The notes under the pieces are model-generated. The model made no database searches and had not been told where the DNA came from. It saw only the letters and a list, made by a program, of their open reading frames with translations. A stretch of DNA of 64,000 bases from Graphilbum fragrans (lineage: Eukaryota; Ascomycota; Sordariomycetes; Ophiostomatales; Ophiostomataceae), in the NCBI GenBank assembly GCA_001513895.1, contig LLKO01000017.1, forward strand, positions 1 to 64,000. Reading direction: 5' to 3'. Below are positions 35,275-46,816 of the stretch, in pieces. A program made the translations under genes and the position numbers. The first letter of the stretch is position 1. Each line of letters opens with the position of its first letter.

Positions 35275-36907
35275 TCACCTGGCGTGATTATTCTGGCGAA
35301 TGAAGTAGGCCCTGAGGGAACGCAATGTTAGTAGAGAGCTCCGACGAGCGAGAAGGAGGGACATAATTAAGCAACGCGACTGAACCATGCGTGACTCACT
35401 TAGACGCCTCATAGGCCGACCAGCATATGGCTGTGCTGGGCATGGTAGTGACAACGCGTGGACGCATGCCCTTGAAAAAACCGCGAACGCCCTCGCGGGC
35501 TAGCAGCAGGCGGCAGCCAGACATGAAGCTGTTGACGCTTCTTAGCTCTGCATCTTTGGCAAAGCCCCTTGTCTGGAGCATTGTCTTGATAACGTCCATT
35601 GGGGTTGTCAGGCCGGCAGCGATTCCGCCGGCGATCGCACCAGCAAAACAATGCGTGAGCGGGTCGTACTTCTTGGTGGGATTCATGGCGGTGGATATGG
35701 ATTCGTAGGCGAGGAACTGAAGGGCAGTAAAGGGGACGGTCATAGAGAGAGTTGTTGGGTAGGAGACGTAGAATGCAGCCACGCCTTCGTGGCGGTAGAC
35801 ATATTTGGCGCAGTCGGACATGGACCGGTACATTTTGTCCGAACCCTTGATCTGCATGCGCTGTTTGATAACTGGAGGAGGCATAATGTTAGTGCCCGAG
35901 GGGCTGTGTCGTGGAGGAAGGGGAGCAGAAGAGCAGAGGAACGCAAGGGCAGATGCTGTTAGGAATCGGCTCACCATCGAAGGGATTCATAAGGGCATCG
36001 CTGGCTATGGTTGCGCAGGCGCCGCTTGTTGCTGTACAGAAAATTGATGTCAGCTAGGCTACCATTTGGGCATTGGAGACATTGGGCAGAGGCTGAGGAA
36101 GAGGCAGACGAAGGCACAGCGGAGAAGCAGAAAACATACCTGCAGCCAGAGGATGATGGGCTCCAACGCGATTGCCGCCCATCAGATGCTTCACAGCTTC
36201 GTAGGTCGCAAAGTACACAGCATGTGCCGGACCTGCACCAACCACGACGCTGGACATTCCCCGCCATAAGCTTAGGACGCCCTCGCCTGCTGCTATTCGG
36301 TAGGTCCCTTGTATTAAGCTTGTATATGCCGGGGTGCCGGTCGGTGTGAGAATCTGCATTCGTGTCTGGTAGGCGAGATCGTTAGCATGGCGAATAGAGA
36401 GCGGGATCAGAGGTACCCGGGAGAAGATGAACGGGCAGGTAAACAAGCACGACGTGGTTTTTGTGGAGGAGCTTCGCTTACCTTGATAGCGTCGATTGGG
36501 TACATCACAGTGTGTTCCTGTGAGCGGAAGTTATGGTTAGCAAGGATCGAACGAGGAATCGGAGGCTCCGGCTGGCACCCAACAGGGCGGTACAATGGTG
36601 ATGAGCCGACAGGAGGTGGAGGACTGTTGGAAACAGAGAAACATACTGCAATGCCCGCAAAAGCGCCGGCGACCATGTTTTGCGCCAAGGAGAAGTTGGG
36701 GGGAAGGGATTCATAGCTATAGTTCGAAGGTAAAGGTTAACACTCGAACAGGGGATAGAGCCCAATGCCCAATGAGCACGCGGGAGTAAGAAGAACAAGA
36801 AGAAGAAGAGAAGGAGGAAGAGGAGGAAGAAGAAGGGAGGGGGCAACAGGCAAGAGCTAAACAACGCACTCGTACTCGTCGACAAGCTCTGCCGTTGGCT
36901 GGGCCAT
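35275..36907 (-). CDS. mitochondrial iron carrier, mitoferrin MRS3/MRS4
   Basis: Imports ferrous iron across the inner mitochondrial membrane for Fe-S cluster and haem synthesis. Seven exons on the minus strand, 36870-36907, 36647-36716, 36482-36517, 36140-36365, 35975-36031, 35400-35871 and 35275-35311, give 311 residues; every junction restores a conserved segment. The N-terminus is MAQPTAELVDEYDYESLPPN, then SLAQNMVAGAFAGIA-EHTVMYPIDAIK-TRMQ. All three carrier signatures are present (YPIDAIKTRMQ, NPFDVIKQRMQ, TPMDVIKTMLQTRG). The MNPFDVIKQRMQ helix is the mitoferrin form. The high intron density, including 36-, 37- and 38-nt exons, explains why no long open frame covers the gene. It ends FIRQNNHAR. 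Confidence 0.93.
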
Positions 36908-37832
36908 CTGGGCCACAGCTGCAGAGGCACCGCCTAGGGCTTTGTCTTGTAAAGCCAGGATGGCGGTTAGTGACGTCCGGGGATATCTTCCAGGCGCGGG
37001 AAAGAAAGGGTAAGACAGCTATGCTGTGCCGGTCGAGGAGAGGTGAGGATGTGATTGTGGAATCGGCGGAGCAGACGGCGAGCAGAAGGCGATGGCGAGC
37101 AGACTAGACAATGCAGCAAAAGAAAGATGCAGCAGGAGCAGCTTTGCACAGCGGTTCGGATTGAATGTAGACGATGCAATGCGGGATGTAACTCGGTGCA
37201 GAAAACGGGATGAGCGAGACGCTCGAAGTGAACGACACGATCGAGAACGAACAGAGCCTGCCGGCTATGGCTTCAAATGTCCGCTGTCGAGGTGAAAGGC
37301 GCGAATCAATCGGGCAGCCCGCAGGCCAGAAAAACAAAGCTCGGACAACACACCGCCGTTCAAGGCCGAAAGCGCAACAACGACGCCACGAAACTGGGAC
37401 CACGAGGGATAAAGCCAAAGCAGTGGCCCTGGCAGCAACTGGGAGCTCGGGGGACGATAGCTGCACGTAGACCGAGCACGAAGCAAGAAACAATTGCCAG
37501 CGCTCCGCTGCTAGCGTCGAGATCCAGGTGCAGAATGCTCCGGTGTGTGGCTGCCCGGAAGCAATTTCGTCGATTCGTTGTGTGTGAATCGTGGCCGTAG
37601 GCTTGGTGGCTGGAAATTTTGCGATGCAGCAGCGCTGTCGGCACGGCAGGTATGACAGACAGCAAGCTGCTCACTAACACCGGCTACGACCAGCGAAAAC
37701 AAGGGCTATATGATGATGGGGGGGGAGAATGAGAAGAAAAAAAGACGAAAAAAATGAGGACAGGGCCCTAGAGGGCAAGTGGGGCGGCCGGTGGAAGAAA
37801 AGAACATGGCCAATTGCCTGTATGTATGGGCG

Positions 37833-38448
37833 CTATACTAGGTCTCCGTCCGTGTGGTACGCGTAGACGTCCGCAAAGAAAGGCATATAACGCCTCACAT
37901 AAATACTGTAATTGTTCGTGTGCGAATCCGGATGCAGTGGCCACAGCTTATATATAACGGGCTTTCTTACATGCGATGACAGGTATGTGCGAGTAACACC
38001 GGCCAAACAGCAGAGCCGCTGACTCCCGAGCGAGCGTGTAGTGACTACGGCCGTGCCTTCCTCCGAAGAAATGTCCTCGGCGGAGAAGCTGCAACGTGTA
38101 GTCTGACTCGTCTAGCTGGGGCTTCTCACGCCTGGCCTTCTCAGGCTTGGGCTCTTCGGGGTTGGGCTCTTCAGGCTCGGGCTGCTCGGGCTGGCTGGCT
38201 CTGTTTCGGCCGTTTTCTTGTGCTTGCTGGCTCCAACATGCTCAGATCCCGTCCATGCAGCCCGCTCCTCAGCTAAGACAGCAACAGCCAACGAGGAACT
38301 TCGGTCTACCCATTGGATCTTACCTTTGTTTGTTGCTTGGCAGCTTTGAAGAAAAACAGCCTACAGAACCCGCGCTTAAACGCGAAAGCTCCGTTCGTAT
38401 GTCCGACGGCATATTGCCCCAAGACATCCGTTTTTTTTTGCTCGGCAT
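37833..38448 (-). CDS. candidate multi-exon gene, unrecognised
   Basis: Not a confident gene. An ATG at 38448, 42 bp or so downstream of CTATAAA on the reverse strand, opens a frame (MPSKKKRMSWGNMPSDIR...) that runs 42 codons to a GTAAGA donor at 38323. Further down the same strand a frame bounded by a CTAG acceptor (exon start 38097) runs 87 codons to a stop at 37833-37835 and ends YVRRYMPFFADVYAYHTDGDLV, which has protein-like composition. Between them another frame is rich in Ser-Pro and Lys (SPSLKSPTPKSPS). I could not find one splice path that joins all parts without doubt, and the same DNA is open in other frames because of the GC-rich repeat. Confidence 0.25.
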
Positions 38449-38935
38449 TTTCAACGCCTGGCTACCACCTCAGTTTCGGGTTTATAGTCGTACAATGTAC
38501 TTCCTGGTATGCTCGTACAGCCGCCACATAGCTGTTCGCAACGGCTCCAAAATTTGTTCAGCGGCGATCCCTAATTCTGTATATCACAGTTGTGGCCAGC
38601 TGCAAGAAGGGGGGAGGGGGCCGTCTATATTGGGTGGTCAGGCCGGACGAACCTAATGTCTAGATGCAAAATAATAAATACAATAGCTCTAATATTGTAA
38701 TACAAATGCCCGTCCACCGGCCGCGTCTTAGGCTGTCGTATCGGACTTGACATGTGCCACATCGTATGAACACGCAAGCCACGCAACAGGCGGAACGGGT
38801 GGGCGTTACAATGAGAGACGGTGAGGTGGGAAGCGTGAGACACACAAGCACAACTGAGAGGGAAAGGGAAAGAGGAAAGGGAAGGAGAAGAAGGAAGGGA
38901 AAGGGGTAAGGGGAGGAGACAGAGAGACAGACAAG

Positions 38936-38959
38936 AGAAGCTGAGAAGCTGAGAAGCTG
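38936..38959 (+). repeat. 8-bp tandem repeat AGAAGCTG x3
   Basis: Three perfect copies of AGAAGCTG followed by a partial fourth, inside a purine-rich stretch (38840-39010) downstream of LPD1. Confidence 0.85.
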
Positions 38960-39118
38960 AGAAAAATGAGACAAAAAGTGGCAGAGATGGAGAGAGAAGC
39001 ACCAGAAGCGGAACAAACCTGGTGAAATGCTTGCTTCTTCTCGTCCCCCCTTCCACCGCGCTGCTAAATAACCGCCCGGGACCCGACAAGACTATCTACT
39101 CGTACACAAATTCTCCCA

Positions 39119-41172
39119 TTAGAAGTGGATGGCCTTGGAGTACGTGGCCATGGCCGCCTCCTTGAACGCCTCTGACAGCGTCGGGTGCGCGTGGCAAGTG
39201 CGTGCAATGTCCTCGCTCGACGCGCCGTACTCCAGCGCCAGAGTGCCCTCCGCAATCATCTCGCCCGCGTTGGGGCCGATGATGTGCACGCCCAGCAGCC
39301 GGTCCGTCTCTGCGTCGGCCAGGATCTTGACCATGCCGTCCGTGTCGACGTTGGTCTTGGCGCGCGAGTTGGCGCTGAACGGAAACGTGCCGATCTTGTA
39401 CGCCACGCCCTGCGACTTCAGATCCTGCTCGGTCTGGCCCACCCACGCCACCTCGGGGTGCGTGTACATGACCGACGGAATGCAGCCGTAGTTAACGTGG
39501 CCGTAGCCCTTCTTCAGGTACTCAACCACCGCCACGCCCTCCTCCTCTGCCTTGTGTGCTAGCATCGGGCCGAACGTCACGTCGCCCACACAGCGGATGT
39601 GCGGCAGCTTCGTCCGGTACTCCGAGTCGATGATCACGCGTCCGCGCTCGTCCAGCTCCAAGCCAATGTTCTCCAGGCCCAGGCCGGCCGTGTACGGCCG
39701 CCGTCCAATGGCCACTAGGACGACATCGCCATCGATCTGTGTGCCAATACGATTAGCAGATGTCACTCGCCACACGCGAGATAGTGAAATCAATGGGACT
39801 AGCACAAATGCAGCGGGAAACAACAGCGATAGCCATAACAACAACATAGATAGACGCAACACTCACCGTTTCGGGTTTGCCGCCCTTGGCAGCGTCAATC
39901 TCGAGCTTCACCTTGTCGCCGCTCGTGTCGCCGCTAATCACCTTGGTGCCTAGCTTGAAGTCGATGCCCTGCTTCTTCAGCAGCTTCTGTGCCGACTTGG
40001 AGATCTCGGAGTCCATGCCCGGGCCACCAATCTGGTTGAGGAACTCCACCACTGTCACCTTGGCACCCAGACGCGACCACACCGAGCCCATCTCCAGTCC
40101 AATGATGCCGCCGCCAATCACCACCAGCGACTCCGGCACCTTCTCCAGGGACAGCGCGCCGGTGCTCGTCACAACACGCTTCTCGTCGATCTCCAGCCCG
40201 GGGAACGGCGTTGCCTCGCTGCCCGTGGCGATGAGAATGTTCTTGCCGACCACGCTGGTCTCGCCGCCCTCGTTGAGGTCTACCTTGACCGTGTGCTCGT
40301 CCACAAAGGAGCCCGTACCCTTGAGGTACTCCACGCCGTTCTTCTTGAACAGGAACTCGATGCCCTTTGTCAGGCTGGACACCGACTGCTCCTTCGACTT
40401 CATCAGCTGTCCGAGGTTCAGCTTCACGTCGCCCACCTCAATGCCGCGGCCCTTGGTGTCGTGCAGAATCTGGTGGTACAGGTGCGAGTTGTTAAGCAGC
40501 GATTTTGACGGAATGCAACCAACGTTCAAACACGTGCCGCCCAGGCTGCCGCGTTTCTCGATGCATGCCACTTTCAGGCCCTCCTGTCCGGCCTTGATGG
40601 CAGCGACGTAACCAGCCACACCACCGCCGATGATGACCAGGTCCTTCTCCTCTGTACCGCATCGTTAGCGCTGCTATCCCCCATTTTTCACTCCATCTTC
40701 TATTTTTTCTTCTTCCACTTCTCCCTCTCCTTCTCCTTCTTCCCCTTGTTATTTTCCTCTCTCATGTCCGCCTTTCCCTTCTTTCTTGCAAAGAGCTCTC
40801 GGCTCTCCTGGTCATACACGAGGGAAAGCAGGACTTACCGGACTCAGATGCAAATCCCCGGCTCCATCTCATCACAGGTGATGACATAGTAGCAGATGGG
40901 AAGCTATAACGAAGAAAAAAGCATGCGCCAATGGCCGCAGAGCAGCACACAGGCATAAACTTGTTAGCTACAACCGCCCCCAACGCCTTCTGCCATTGCC
41001 CCAACAAAGGGGAGCTGCCACCGACGGGGAAGAGAGGAGAAGAGGGAAAAGTGACCATGACTGGCCAAACCGGGAGGAGAAGGCGGAGTAGAAAGGGAAA
41101 AAAAACTCACGGGGACTGCTTTCGGAGCGCCGAACGGACGGCCGTCCGCGATATTAAACGGCTCGACAGCAT
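39119..41172 (-). CDS. LPD1: mitochondrial dihydrolipoamide dehydrogenase
   Basis: The E3 flavoprotein shared by pyruvate, 2-oxoglutarate and branched-chain 2-oxoacid dehydrogenases and the glycine cleavage system; reoxidises dihydrolipoyl groups with NAD. Exons 41111-41172, 40839-40903, 39867-40651 and 39119-39736 give 509 residues. The first two exons encode a basic Ser/Arg-rich mitochondrial presequence (MLSSRLISRTAVRSALRKQS). The FAD-binding motif is VIIGGGVAG; the redox-active disulfide is GGTCLNVGC (Cys83 and Cys88); the NAD-binding motif is VIGGGIIGLEMGS; the active-site His-Glu pair is in HAHPTLSE near the end. The introns in the presequence are 207 and 187 nt, longer than most here. 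The C-terminus SKAIHF is usual for the mitochondrial enzyme. Confidence 0.97.
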
Positions 41173-41554
41173 GTTGGCGGCTGACGGGAGGGAGCAAAAG
41201 ACTGGGAAGAACGACAAAAAGGAAACAAAGAAGCTGAGACTGCGTATGCACCTATGATTGATGCAGTAAGGCCTGGTGGGAGGACCAAATGAAATGATGC
41301 GAATGCGACAAATGTAAGAGTCAAAGTAAGAATCTTGTGGTCCGGGAGCTCTCGGGTACCGGCTAGCAGAGCTGTTTTACAGTTTATTTTTATTTCCTTA
41401 TTTTTTTAACGCAACGCGTTATTTTGGCCTGGAAATTCAGGCACAAACAACTATAGAGGCGATGGTAACCGTAATTGGCCGCCAAACAGCTGGTCACGGG
41501 GAGGAATATAGCGCTGTTCTATGTTCTATTGGCTACAGCGTTACTAAAGACTAA
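41173..41554. promoter_or_regulatory. LPD1 upstream region
   Basis: 380 bp between the LPD1 start and the SGD1 stop, both on the minus strand, so it should hold the LPD1 promoter and the SGD1 3' end. No gene is supported. Confidence 0.55.
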
Positions 41555-44359
41555 TCAGTCCTGGTCCTCGTCGCTGTCGTCTTCGTCGACGTCGCCTCCA
41601 TTGCCTCTATGTGCCCTTTTGCCGCCATCGCCCCCAATTTCCCCATTGCCGCCTCCCAAAGCCTTAAGGGCAGCCGTGCATGCTTTGGCCACCGCCCGCT
41701 TCTCACTTTTACCTACTAGGCCCGACCTGCTGAGAGCTCTTTCGATAAGAAACTGCAAGCCTCGCCGAAGGTCATCGTTGCTATTCACGGCCCGGAAGCG
41801 TCTCTTGATCGTGCTGCTACTGCTGCCCCGGCTGCCGCTACTCCTGCTCGATTTGTCTGCTTTCCGCGCCTCTTCGAAGAGCGTCAGAATCAGCACCTCG
41901 GCAAACATCCGCGTCCTCGCCTGCAGCCGCACCAGGCCCAGACTTTTCAGCACATCTAGGCCCATACAGCCCCAAGCAATCAAGGACCCATACATCTTGG
42001 CCGTGTTGACCACCCGCCGCATGTCTGTCGCCTCGTCGTCATCGTCGGCCTCGTCGTCGTCGCCGACCTCTCCGAACAGCGGCTCGCCCATGCGCCGGAA
42101 CAGCTTCCACAGACTGGCCTGGAACACCCAAGCGAGCCGTCGGTCAGCACTGCACACCTGCCGGGCCACAAGGGCGTAATACCGGTTGTAATGCTCCTCT
42201 GCGCCTACACACCGGATCAGCACGTTGGCCACCTCCCGTTTGTCGTACTTGTTGAGTCCTAGCCTCAGCAGCCGTGCATGCGCGTCGTTGCTGTCCGCTG
42301 CTGATAGTAGCGTCACGAAGATCGTCCTCCGTGCGTCCGTATTCATTCCCTGTTCCCGTGCCAGCTGGTTCAGCTCTTCCACGTCCGGGATTGCATTCCC
42401 CCACGAGCCCAAGATATCGTCGTTGCCTTCGTCACTGTGGCGGCTTCGACTTCGCCCAGTGCCTTGCCCAGACATCGAGCCCACGCTTTGAAGGTCATCG
42501 GCCTCCCCACGTACTTCCTTTTCGACCTCCGTACTGCCGACCCCGGTGCCTCTGTCTCTGTCGCCATCAGCCAGCGCCCCATCACGGCCGGCCCATCCTG
42601 CTCCGACAAGCCACCATTTCCCGCGCGTATCGGCCTGCTCGATGTCATCTAGACTGACACGGAGGGGGCCTGAGGCTTCTGCCTTGCGTGAGTTGGACAG
42701 GCTGCCTAGCATCTTGATAATCCGTTCTGCGTATCCGGGACTGCTACCATCGGCCCCGCGCACCTTTTTCTTGTCGCTTTTCTTCAGGTCGCTGATGCGC
42801 AATATCATGTGCTTGGTGCGCGCCGACAACACCTGCTCGCCGCCTGCCCGTTGCACGGCTGGCTGGATGAGCGAGACGATGTCTCCCAGTGATCTAGGGT
42901 CATCCTGTCGCAGCCGGTGGCCACTGGCCTCAAACACACGCAGCAGTAGCTCGGTGTTCAGCTCGCTGAGGCTGTTCAGTAACATCCGGATGTAGTCGTA
43001 AATGAGGCCGGGCCCAATCATCCGGAAGTTGTACAGCTCGGCCATCAGCCCAAACTGGTTCTGCGCCACCTTGGACGATGGAGCCCACGAATGATGCTGT
43101 GGGCGCGATTCATCGTTCGTGGCCGACGTGCTGAGAGCATCGTAGTGCTTCTTGAACAGCCCGGCGTTCTGCTGCACAAAGTAGGCTCCAAAGTCGGTGC
43201 CCTTGATCGTGTAGATGGCTGTCGCAAATCCGGCTATCAACATTGTCACATTGCCAGACAGCGACCCCTCAACAAGCACCTGCTCTAGCAATTTGTCCAC
43301 TACCGCCTCCGTCACATATTGGCGCGGGTGATTCAGATACAGCTTCTCCACCTCCGCCAGCATTGTCAGCATGTTGCTGTCAGACAAACGTGCAACAATA
43401 TGATGTGCTTGGCGCCGAAGCCTTTGTAGTTCCTCTGGCTCTGTGCTTGAAGATGCTGCTGCCACTCTCTTAGCTGGCGGGACGTATTTCTGCGGCGCTG
43501 ACGCTGATACTGGTGCCACGTACGGGTTTTCTCGTGGCTTGCTAGGCGGAGGGTGGCTCCGATGTGATTCGTCTTCGGAAAGGCCGTCATCTTCGCTATC
43601 ACTATCGAAGGCTCCGCCCTCGTCGTCAAAATCACCAAACTCGCCCTCTTCCTCGTCTTCATCGCCGTCGTCGTCATCCTCCTCCTCGTTGCCTTTGCTG
43701 TCGCTGTGTCTAGAAGATTTCTCTGCTACTGGCGCTCCCTTCATTCGCTTTGATCGTAGCCAGTCGTCGGTTTCCGCTTTCCGCTTCTGTTGGCTCGTAG
43801 CGTCGTCCTTACCGTCACCGCCGCCTAAAGACCCTAGCAGGTCGCCGAGTCCGTCTTCTTGAAAGGATTTGGGTAGATTCTTGCGGCCTTTCATGCCCAG
43901 TTTTCGTTCCAACTCGGCAATTTCGGCATCGTCTCGATCCAGCTTCTCACGAACCCCCCTCGACACCTGGCCACCAGAACGTCCATCGTCGCCATTCTGG
44001 AGCTGATCGCCAGACTCAAAGTCTTCAAAATAGCCTTCGTCGTCCGTTTCTGAAGATTCGGGCTCACGGTGCTGCCGTCGAACCTCGGTGGGTTTCTTCT
44101 TCGCCTTCCCGTTCTTCGTTTCTTTGGCAGAAGGGCCTTGTTTCGTCTCGAAGCCACGCCGCCCAGCTGTCTGTGATTTAGGTTGGCTGTGTGGATTTCC
44201 GCTGTCGCCATGGGATCCTTTGGTCCTCGTCTCCTTTCTCAGTTCCTTTCGGGACTGTATGCGGCTTCTCTTGCCGCCGCCATGAGCCACCGGTGAATCA
44301 ATACCTAGCTGCTTCAGCATGCCGGCCGGCAAGGATGGCCGTTTTATTGGGGGAGCCAT
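41555..44359 (-). CDS. SGD1: nucleolar MIF4G/MA3 protein SGD1 (NOM1)
   Basis: Nucleolar protein needed for 18S rRNA processing and 40S subunit assembly, acting with the DEAD-box helicase Fal1 (eIF4AIII-like). Single exon of 934 residues. The first 300 residues are charged and disordered with Lys/Arg-rich nucleolar-type stretches (KELRKETRTKG, KKKPTEVRRQ) and acidic runs (EEDDDDGDEDEEEGEFGDFDDE). The MIF4G domain starts near residue 310 (LQRLRRQAHHIVARLSDSNM... LVEGSLSGNVTMLIAGFATAIY) and the MA3 domain near 670 (TDARRTIFVTLLSAADSNDAHARLLRLGLNKYDKREVANVLIRC). The C-terminus is again acidic. No intron, which is unusual among its neighbours. Divergent from SRP14 across 336 bp. Confidence 0.94.
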   Translation of the reverse strand: MAPPIKRPSLPAGMLKQLGIDSPVAHGGGKRSRIQSRKELRKETRTKGSHGDSGNPHSQPKSQTAGRRGFETKQGPSAKETKNGKAKKKPTEVRRQHREPESSETDDEGYFEDFESGDQLQNGDDGRSGGQVSRGVREKLDRDDAEIAELERKLGMKGRKNLPKSFQEDGLGDLLGSLGGGDGKDDATSQQKRKAETDDWLRSKRMKGAPVAEKSSRHSDSKGNEEEDDDDGDEDEEEGEFGDFDDEGGAFDSDSEDDGLSEDESHRSHPPPSKPRENPYVAPVSASAPQKYVPPAKRVAAASSSTEPEELQRLRRQAHHIVARLSDSNMLTMLAEVEKLYLNHPRQYVTEAVVDKLLEQVLVEGSLSGNVTMLIAGFATAIYTIKGTDFGAYFVQQNAGLFKKHYDALSTSATNDESRPQHHSWAPSSKVAQNQFGLMAELYNFRMIGPGLIYDYIRMLLNSLSELNTELLLRVFEASGHRLRQDDPRSLGDIVSLIQPAVQRAGGEQVLSARTKHMILRISDLKKSDKKKVRGADGSSPGYAERIIKMLGSLSNSRKAEASGPLRVSLDDIEQADTRGKWWLVGAGWAGRDGALADGDRDRGTGVGSTEVEKEVRGEADDLQSVGSMSGQGTGRSRSRHSDEGNDDILGSWGNAIPDVEELNQLAREQGMNTDARRTIFVTLLSAADSNDAHARLLRLGLNKYDKREVANVLIRCVGAEEHYNRYYALVARQVCSADRRLAWVFQASLWKLFRRMGEPLFGEVGDDDEADDDDEATDMRRVVNTAKMYGSLIAWGCMGLDVLKSLGLVRLQARTRMFAEVLILTLFEEARKADKSSRSSGSRGSSSSTIKRRFRAVNSNDDLRRGLQFLIERALSRSGLVGKSEKRAVAKACTAALKALGGGNGEIGGDGGKRAHRGNGGDVDEDDSDEDQD

Positions 44360-44695
44360 GATTTAGGCCCTAGATAACACAGATTCTGTGTCTGATGGTT
44401 TATAAAAACGCCCCTTCGAAGTTTTCGTGACAAGCCTTTTCAATATGAGAAGTCGAAATGCGCATACATTTCGACCATCTCTGATGCGACTTGGTACTAG
44501 TTTCCGACTGTAAAGCTCTTCAAAATAAAAGTTGAAAGATGACTAATAACTGGCACTACTTCGCCTTCCCGCTAGGTGGGGTGGTATTTAGTGTCGCGAA
44601 GGGCCAAAATAACTTCCTATGTATGCTTTTCGGCCAGACGAAATAGCCTCTGAGCCCCGACGAAACGATTGGGCAACACCCTCTGACTCGAAGAA
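44360..44695. promoter_or_regulatory. divergent promoter SGD1/SRP14
   Basis: Short 336-bp spacer between two start codons on opposite strands, shared by a ribosome-biogenesis gene and an SRP gene. No specific binding site was identified. Confidence 0.6.
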
Positions 44696-45289
44696 ATGGG
44701 GTATCTCAGTAACGATGAGGTTAGCCGGTATCCGTAGTCGCTCGATTCAGTGTGTTGTGGCCTGCTAACTCGGACATTTATAGTTCTTTGCCCGCTTAGC
44801 GGAGCTCTTCAACACACAAAAGGGAAAGGAACATGGCGCTATCTACTTGAGCCAAAGAAGATGTAAGTACGAAAGACACCCTATATGCCAACTCCATGGC
44901 TAGATGTATAGAATGAACAAACCACAAGTACTGCATCTTTTCTTTGTATCGGCCACCCGCTAAGCTGCACCCACTAATAATCCTTGAACCTAGTGGCACG
45001 AGACGAGAGCGCAGCAGTTCCCAAGGAAAGCGACAACGGTGAAGGCGGTGGACTGGGAGGCTCACCTTTACCGCTTCTCATACGGGCCACTAACGGCAAG
45101 TCTAAGAAGCTGCGGAAGGACAAGATCAAGCTGGCTACGACCGTTAACCCGGAAGCCCTTGAAGCTTTCTATACCCGATATGCCGAAACCTGCAAGGCTG
45201 GGATGACGTTGCTCAAGCCTCGGGACAAAAGCAAGAAGAAGGCAAAGGCACGGAAGAAGAAGGCGGCTACAGCAGCAGCGGGGCCATGA
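44696..45289 (+). CDS. SRP14: signal recognition particle subunit SRP14
   Basis: Alu-domain protein of the signal recognition particle, which slows translation while the ribosome is targeted to the ER. Exons 44696-44719, 44784-44862 and 44994-45289 give 132 residues: MGYLSNDE|FFARLAELFNTQKGKEHGAIYLSQRR|LARDES. The central PLLIRATNGKSKK and TTVNPEALEAFYTRYAETCKAGMTLLKPRDK match the SRP14 fold, and the C-terminus is a Lys/Ala-rich tail (KKKAKARKKKAA) expected to bind RNA. The loop between the first strands has a Gly/Glu-rich insert, as in other fungi. First exon is only 24 nt. Only the last exon forms a long frame, so the N-terminus is easily missed. Confidence 0.94.
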
Positions 45290-46816
45290 TGCGTCTTTTC
45301 TGCGGTCACAAGGGAACGATGCCCAGTGAAAGATGTCCCTTGTGGGCGATGATGACCTGATGGTTCCTAGCTTTGTTTCCAGTCGCAGAATACCCTAGAA
45401 TAGGGAGTCATAAATATCTATCTGGGGCAACCTGCGTACTCGGGGAGTAAAACAAATGGCTGATGCTTGGGACCCACAAGCCATAGCCTCCCAAATAATT
45501 GCCTGGGTGGTAGAAGTCTTAGAGTCCTCTTGTGTCAAAGAGCCATAGTCGTGTTGTCCGACGACAGCCTAGGTCTGCTATCATCATTGCCTGTGGCCAT
45601 AATGTTTTAGGGGGTGAAATATAGCAATGACAGCTTTGATACATTATCGGAAGCAAAGCGCTGTTCAAACATGCCACCGAGACTTTCCCAGCCCAGGGAA
45701 AAAAATAGCAATCCCACATAGAAGGTGAGGCTTTGAAGCTTCCGCTTATCTTGCTAACTGCATTATGCTTGTGTGTAGGCAGGTTATGGAAATCAACGCT
45801 GGCGCACAGTAACTGATACACGTAAATGTAAATTCATGCTTGGGCAAACAGACGACGAGCCCGTGCCTCGCGTATTACTACAGCGACTTTTCTCAAAGTT
45901 AGTCAACTTGAAGGCCCTTGGCTACACATCCGGTTCGTAAAGGCACTCTATGCCATAGGTCTACAGGCCCCTACGTGGTGCCAAACTTGAGTCGGCTGGA
46001 TCATGTCGAGTTCCTACTACCCCCCGAGTCTCCTTACCTGCCGTTGCATATCCCACCGTGGTTGGCCTCATCGTCGGTGATCGGTAGTATCCAACACTTC
46101 GCACCAATACGCACACCACTTACCGATAGTGTCGGCCCATGAGCTCCGACATATCCAATCCATCGCGCCCGTCCCATGGCCGTATGCCAACTACCCTCTT
46201 CGGAAACCGCATGCTATTTTTGAAAACAGTCTAAATAGATAAGGCTTTCCAGTTCCCACATTCTGGAATAAAACCAAAGCAAAACTGAACAATAACAGCC
46301 CTTGGGAGCATAAAAATAAAAAAAGAGCAAAACGGCACAGAACCAGTGTCAAAGTAAGGAATAAACAGATAAGCAAACAAACAAACAGAGATGCGGAGAG
46401 GTAATTAATAAGAAGCAAATTGTGAACTTTTGAACTGTCCTTCCCCGCCAATACTGGCGAACCCACGACCGAGACCTAAATCACCGGCCGAAAACATCTT
46501 GGATGATGTTTCAAGAGCTAAACGAATTTCAACATCAGATAAAAGGTAAATATTCCAGTCAGAAATCGATAGAGAGTCAGGCTTGTAGTCGTTTTTTGTT
46601 TTTGTTGGAGACAACCGCGTGTATGATATACTTGCAGAAAGGCCTAAAAAGAAAAAGATAAAGATGGCGAAAGTAGCGACGAATAGGAAATCAAAGTGCA
46701 AGGGGAGGGGCAGACAAAAGGCCGTCCGTGAAGTTGGAAACATGATGCAAACAAGTGACAGAACACCTTTGCATACGGTGGAGGTGCTGGTAGCAGACAA
46801 GGCATGGTGACTGTTG
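45290..46816. other. 1.5-kb convergent intergenic region
   Basis: Between SRP14 (plus) and the GBP2-like gene (minus). A plus-strand frame ending at 46142 (about 65 codons, with PESPYLPLHIPPWLASSSV) looks moderately protein-like but has no start, splice partner or known relative; see findings. The rest is probably 3' untranslated sequence. Confidence 0.5.

Larger units (their letters stand above)
36908..39118. other. 2.2-kb intergenic region with a possible unannotated gene
   Basis: Contains the mitoferrin promoter (near 36908-37700), a GC-rich degenerate 15-bp repeat at about 38117-38205, and an 8-bp tandem array at 38936-38959. Two stretches on the minus strand (37833-38097 and a short ATG frame ending near 38323) look partly coding and are described as a candidate gene below. 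No recognised family. Confidence 0.5.

Noticed and set aside
38147..38656. 169-codon plus-strand frame
   Set aside because: Begins in a GC-rich 15-bp repeat giving Gly/Ser runs and then has random-looking composition.
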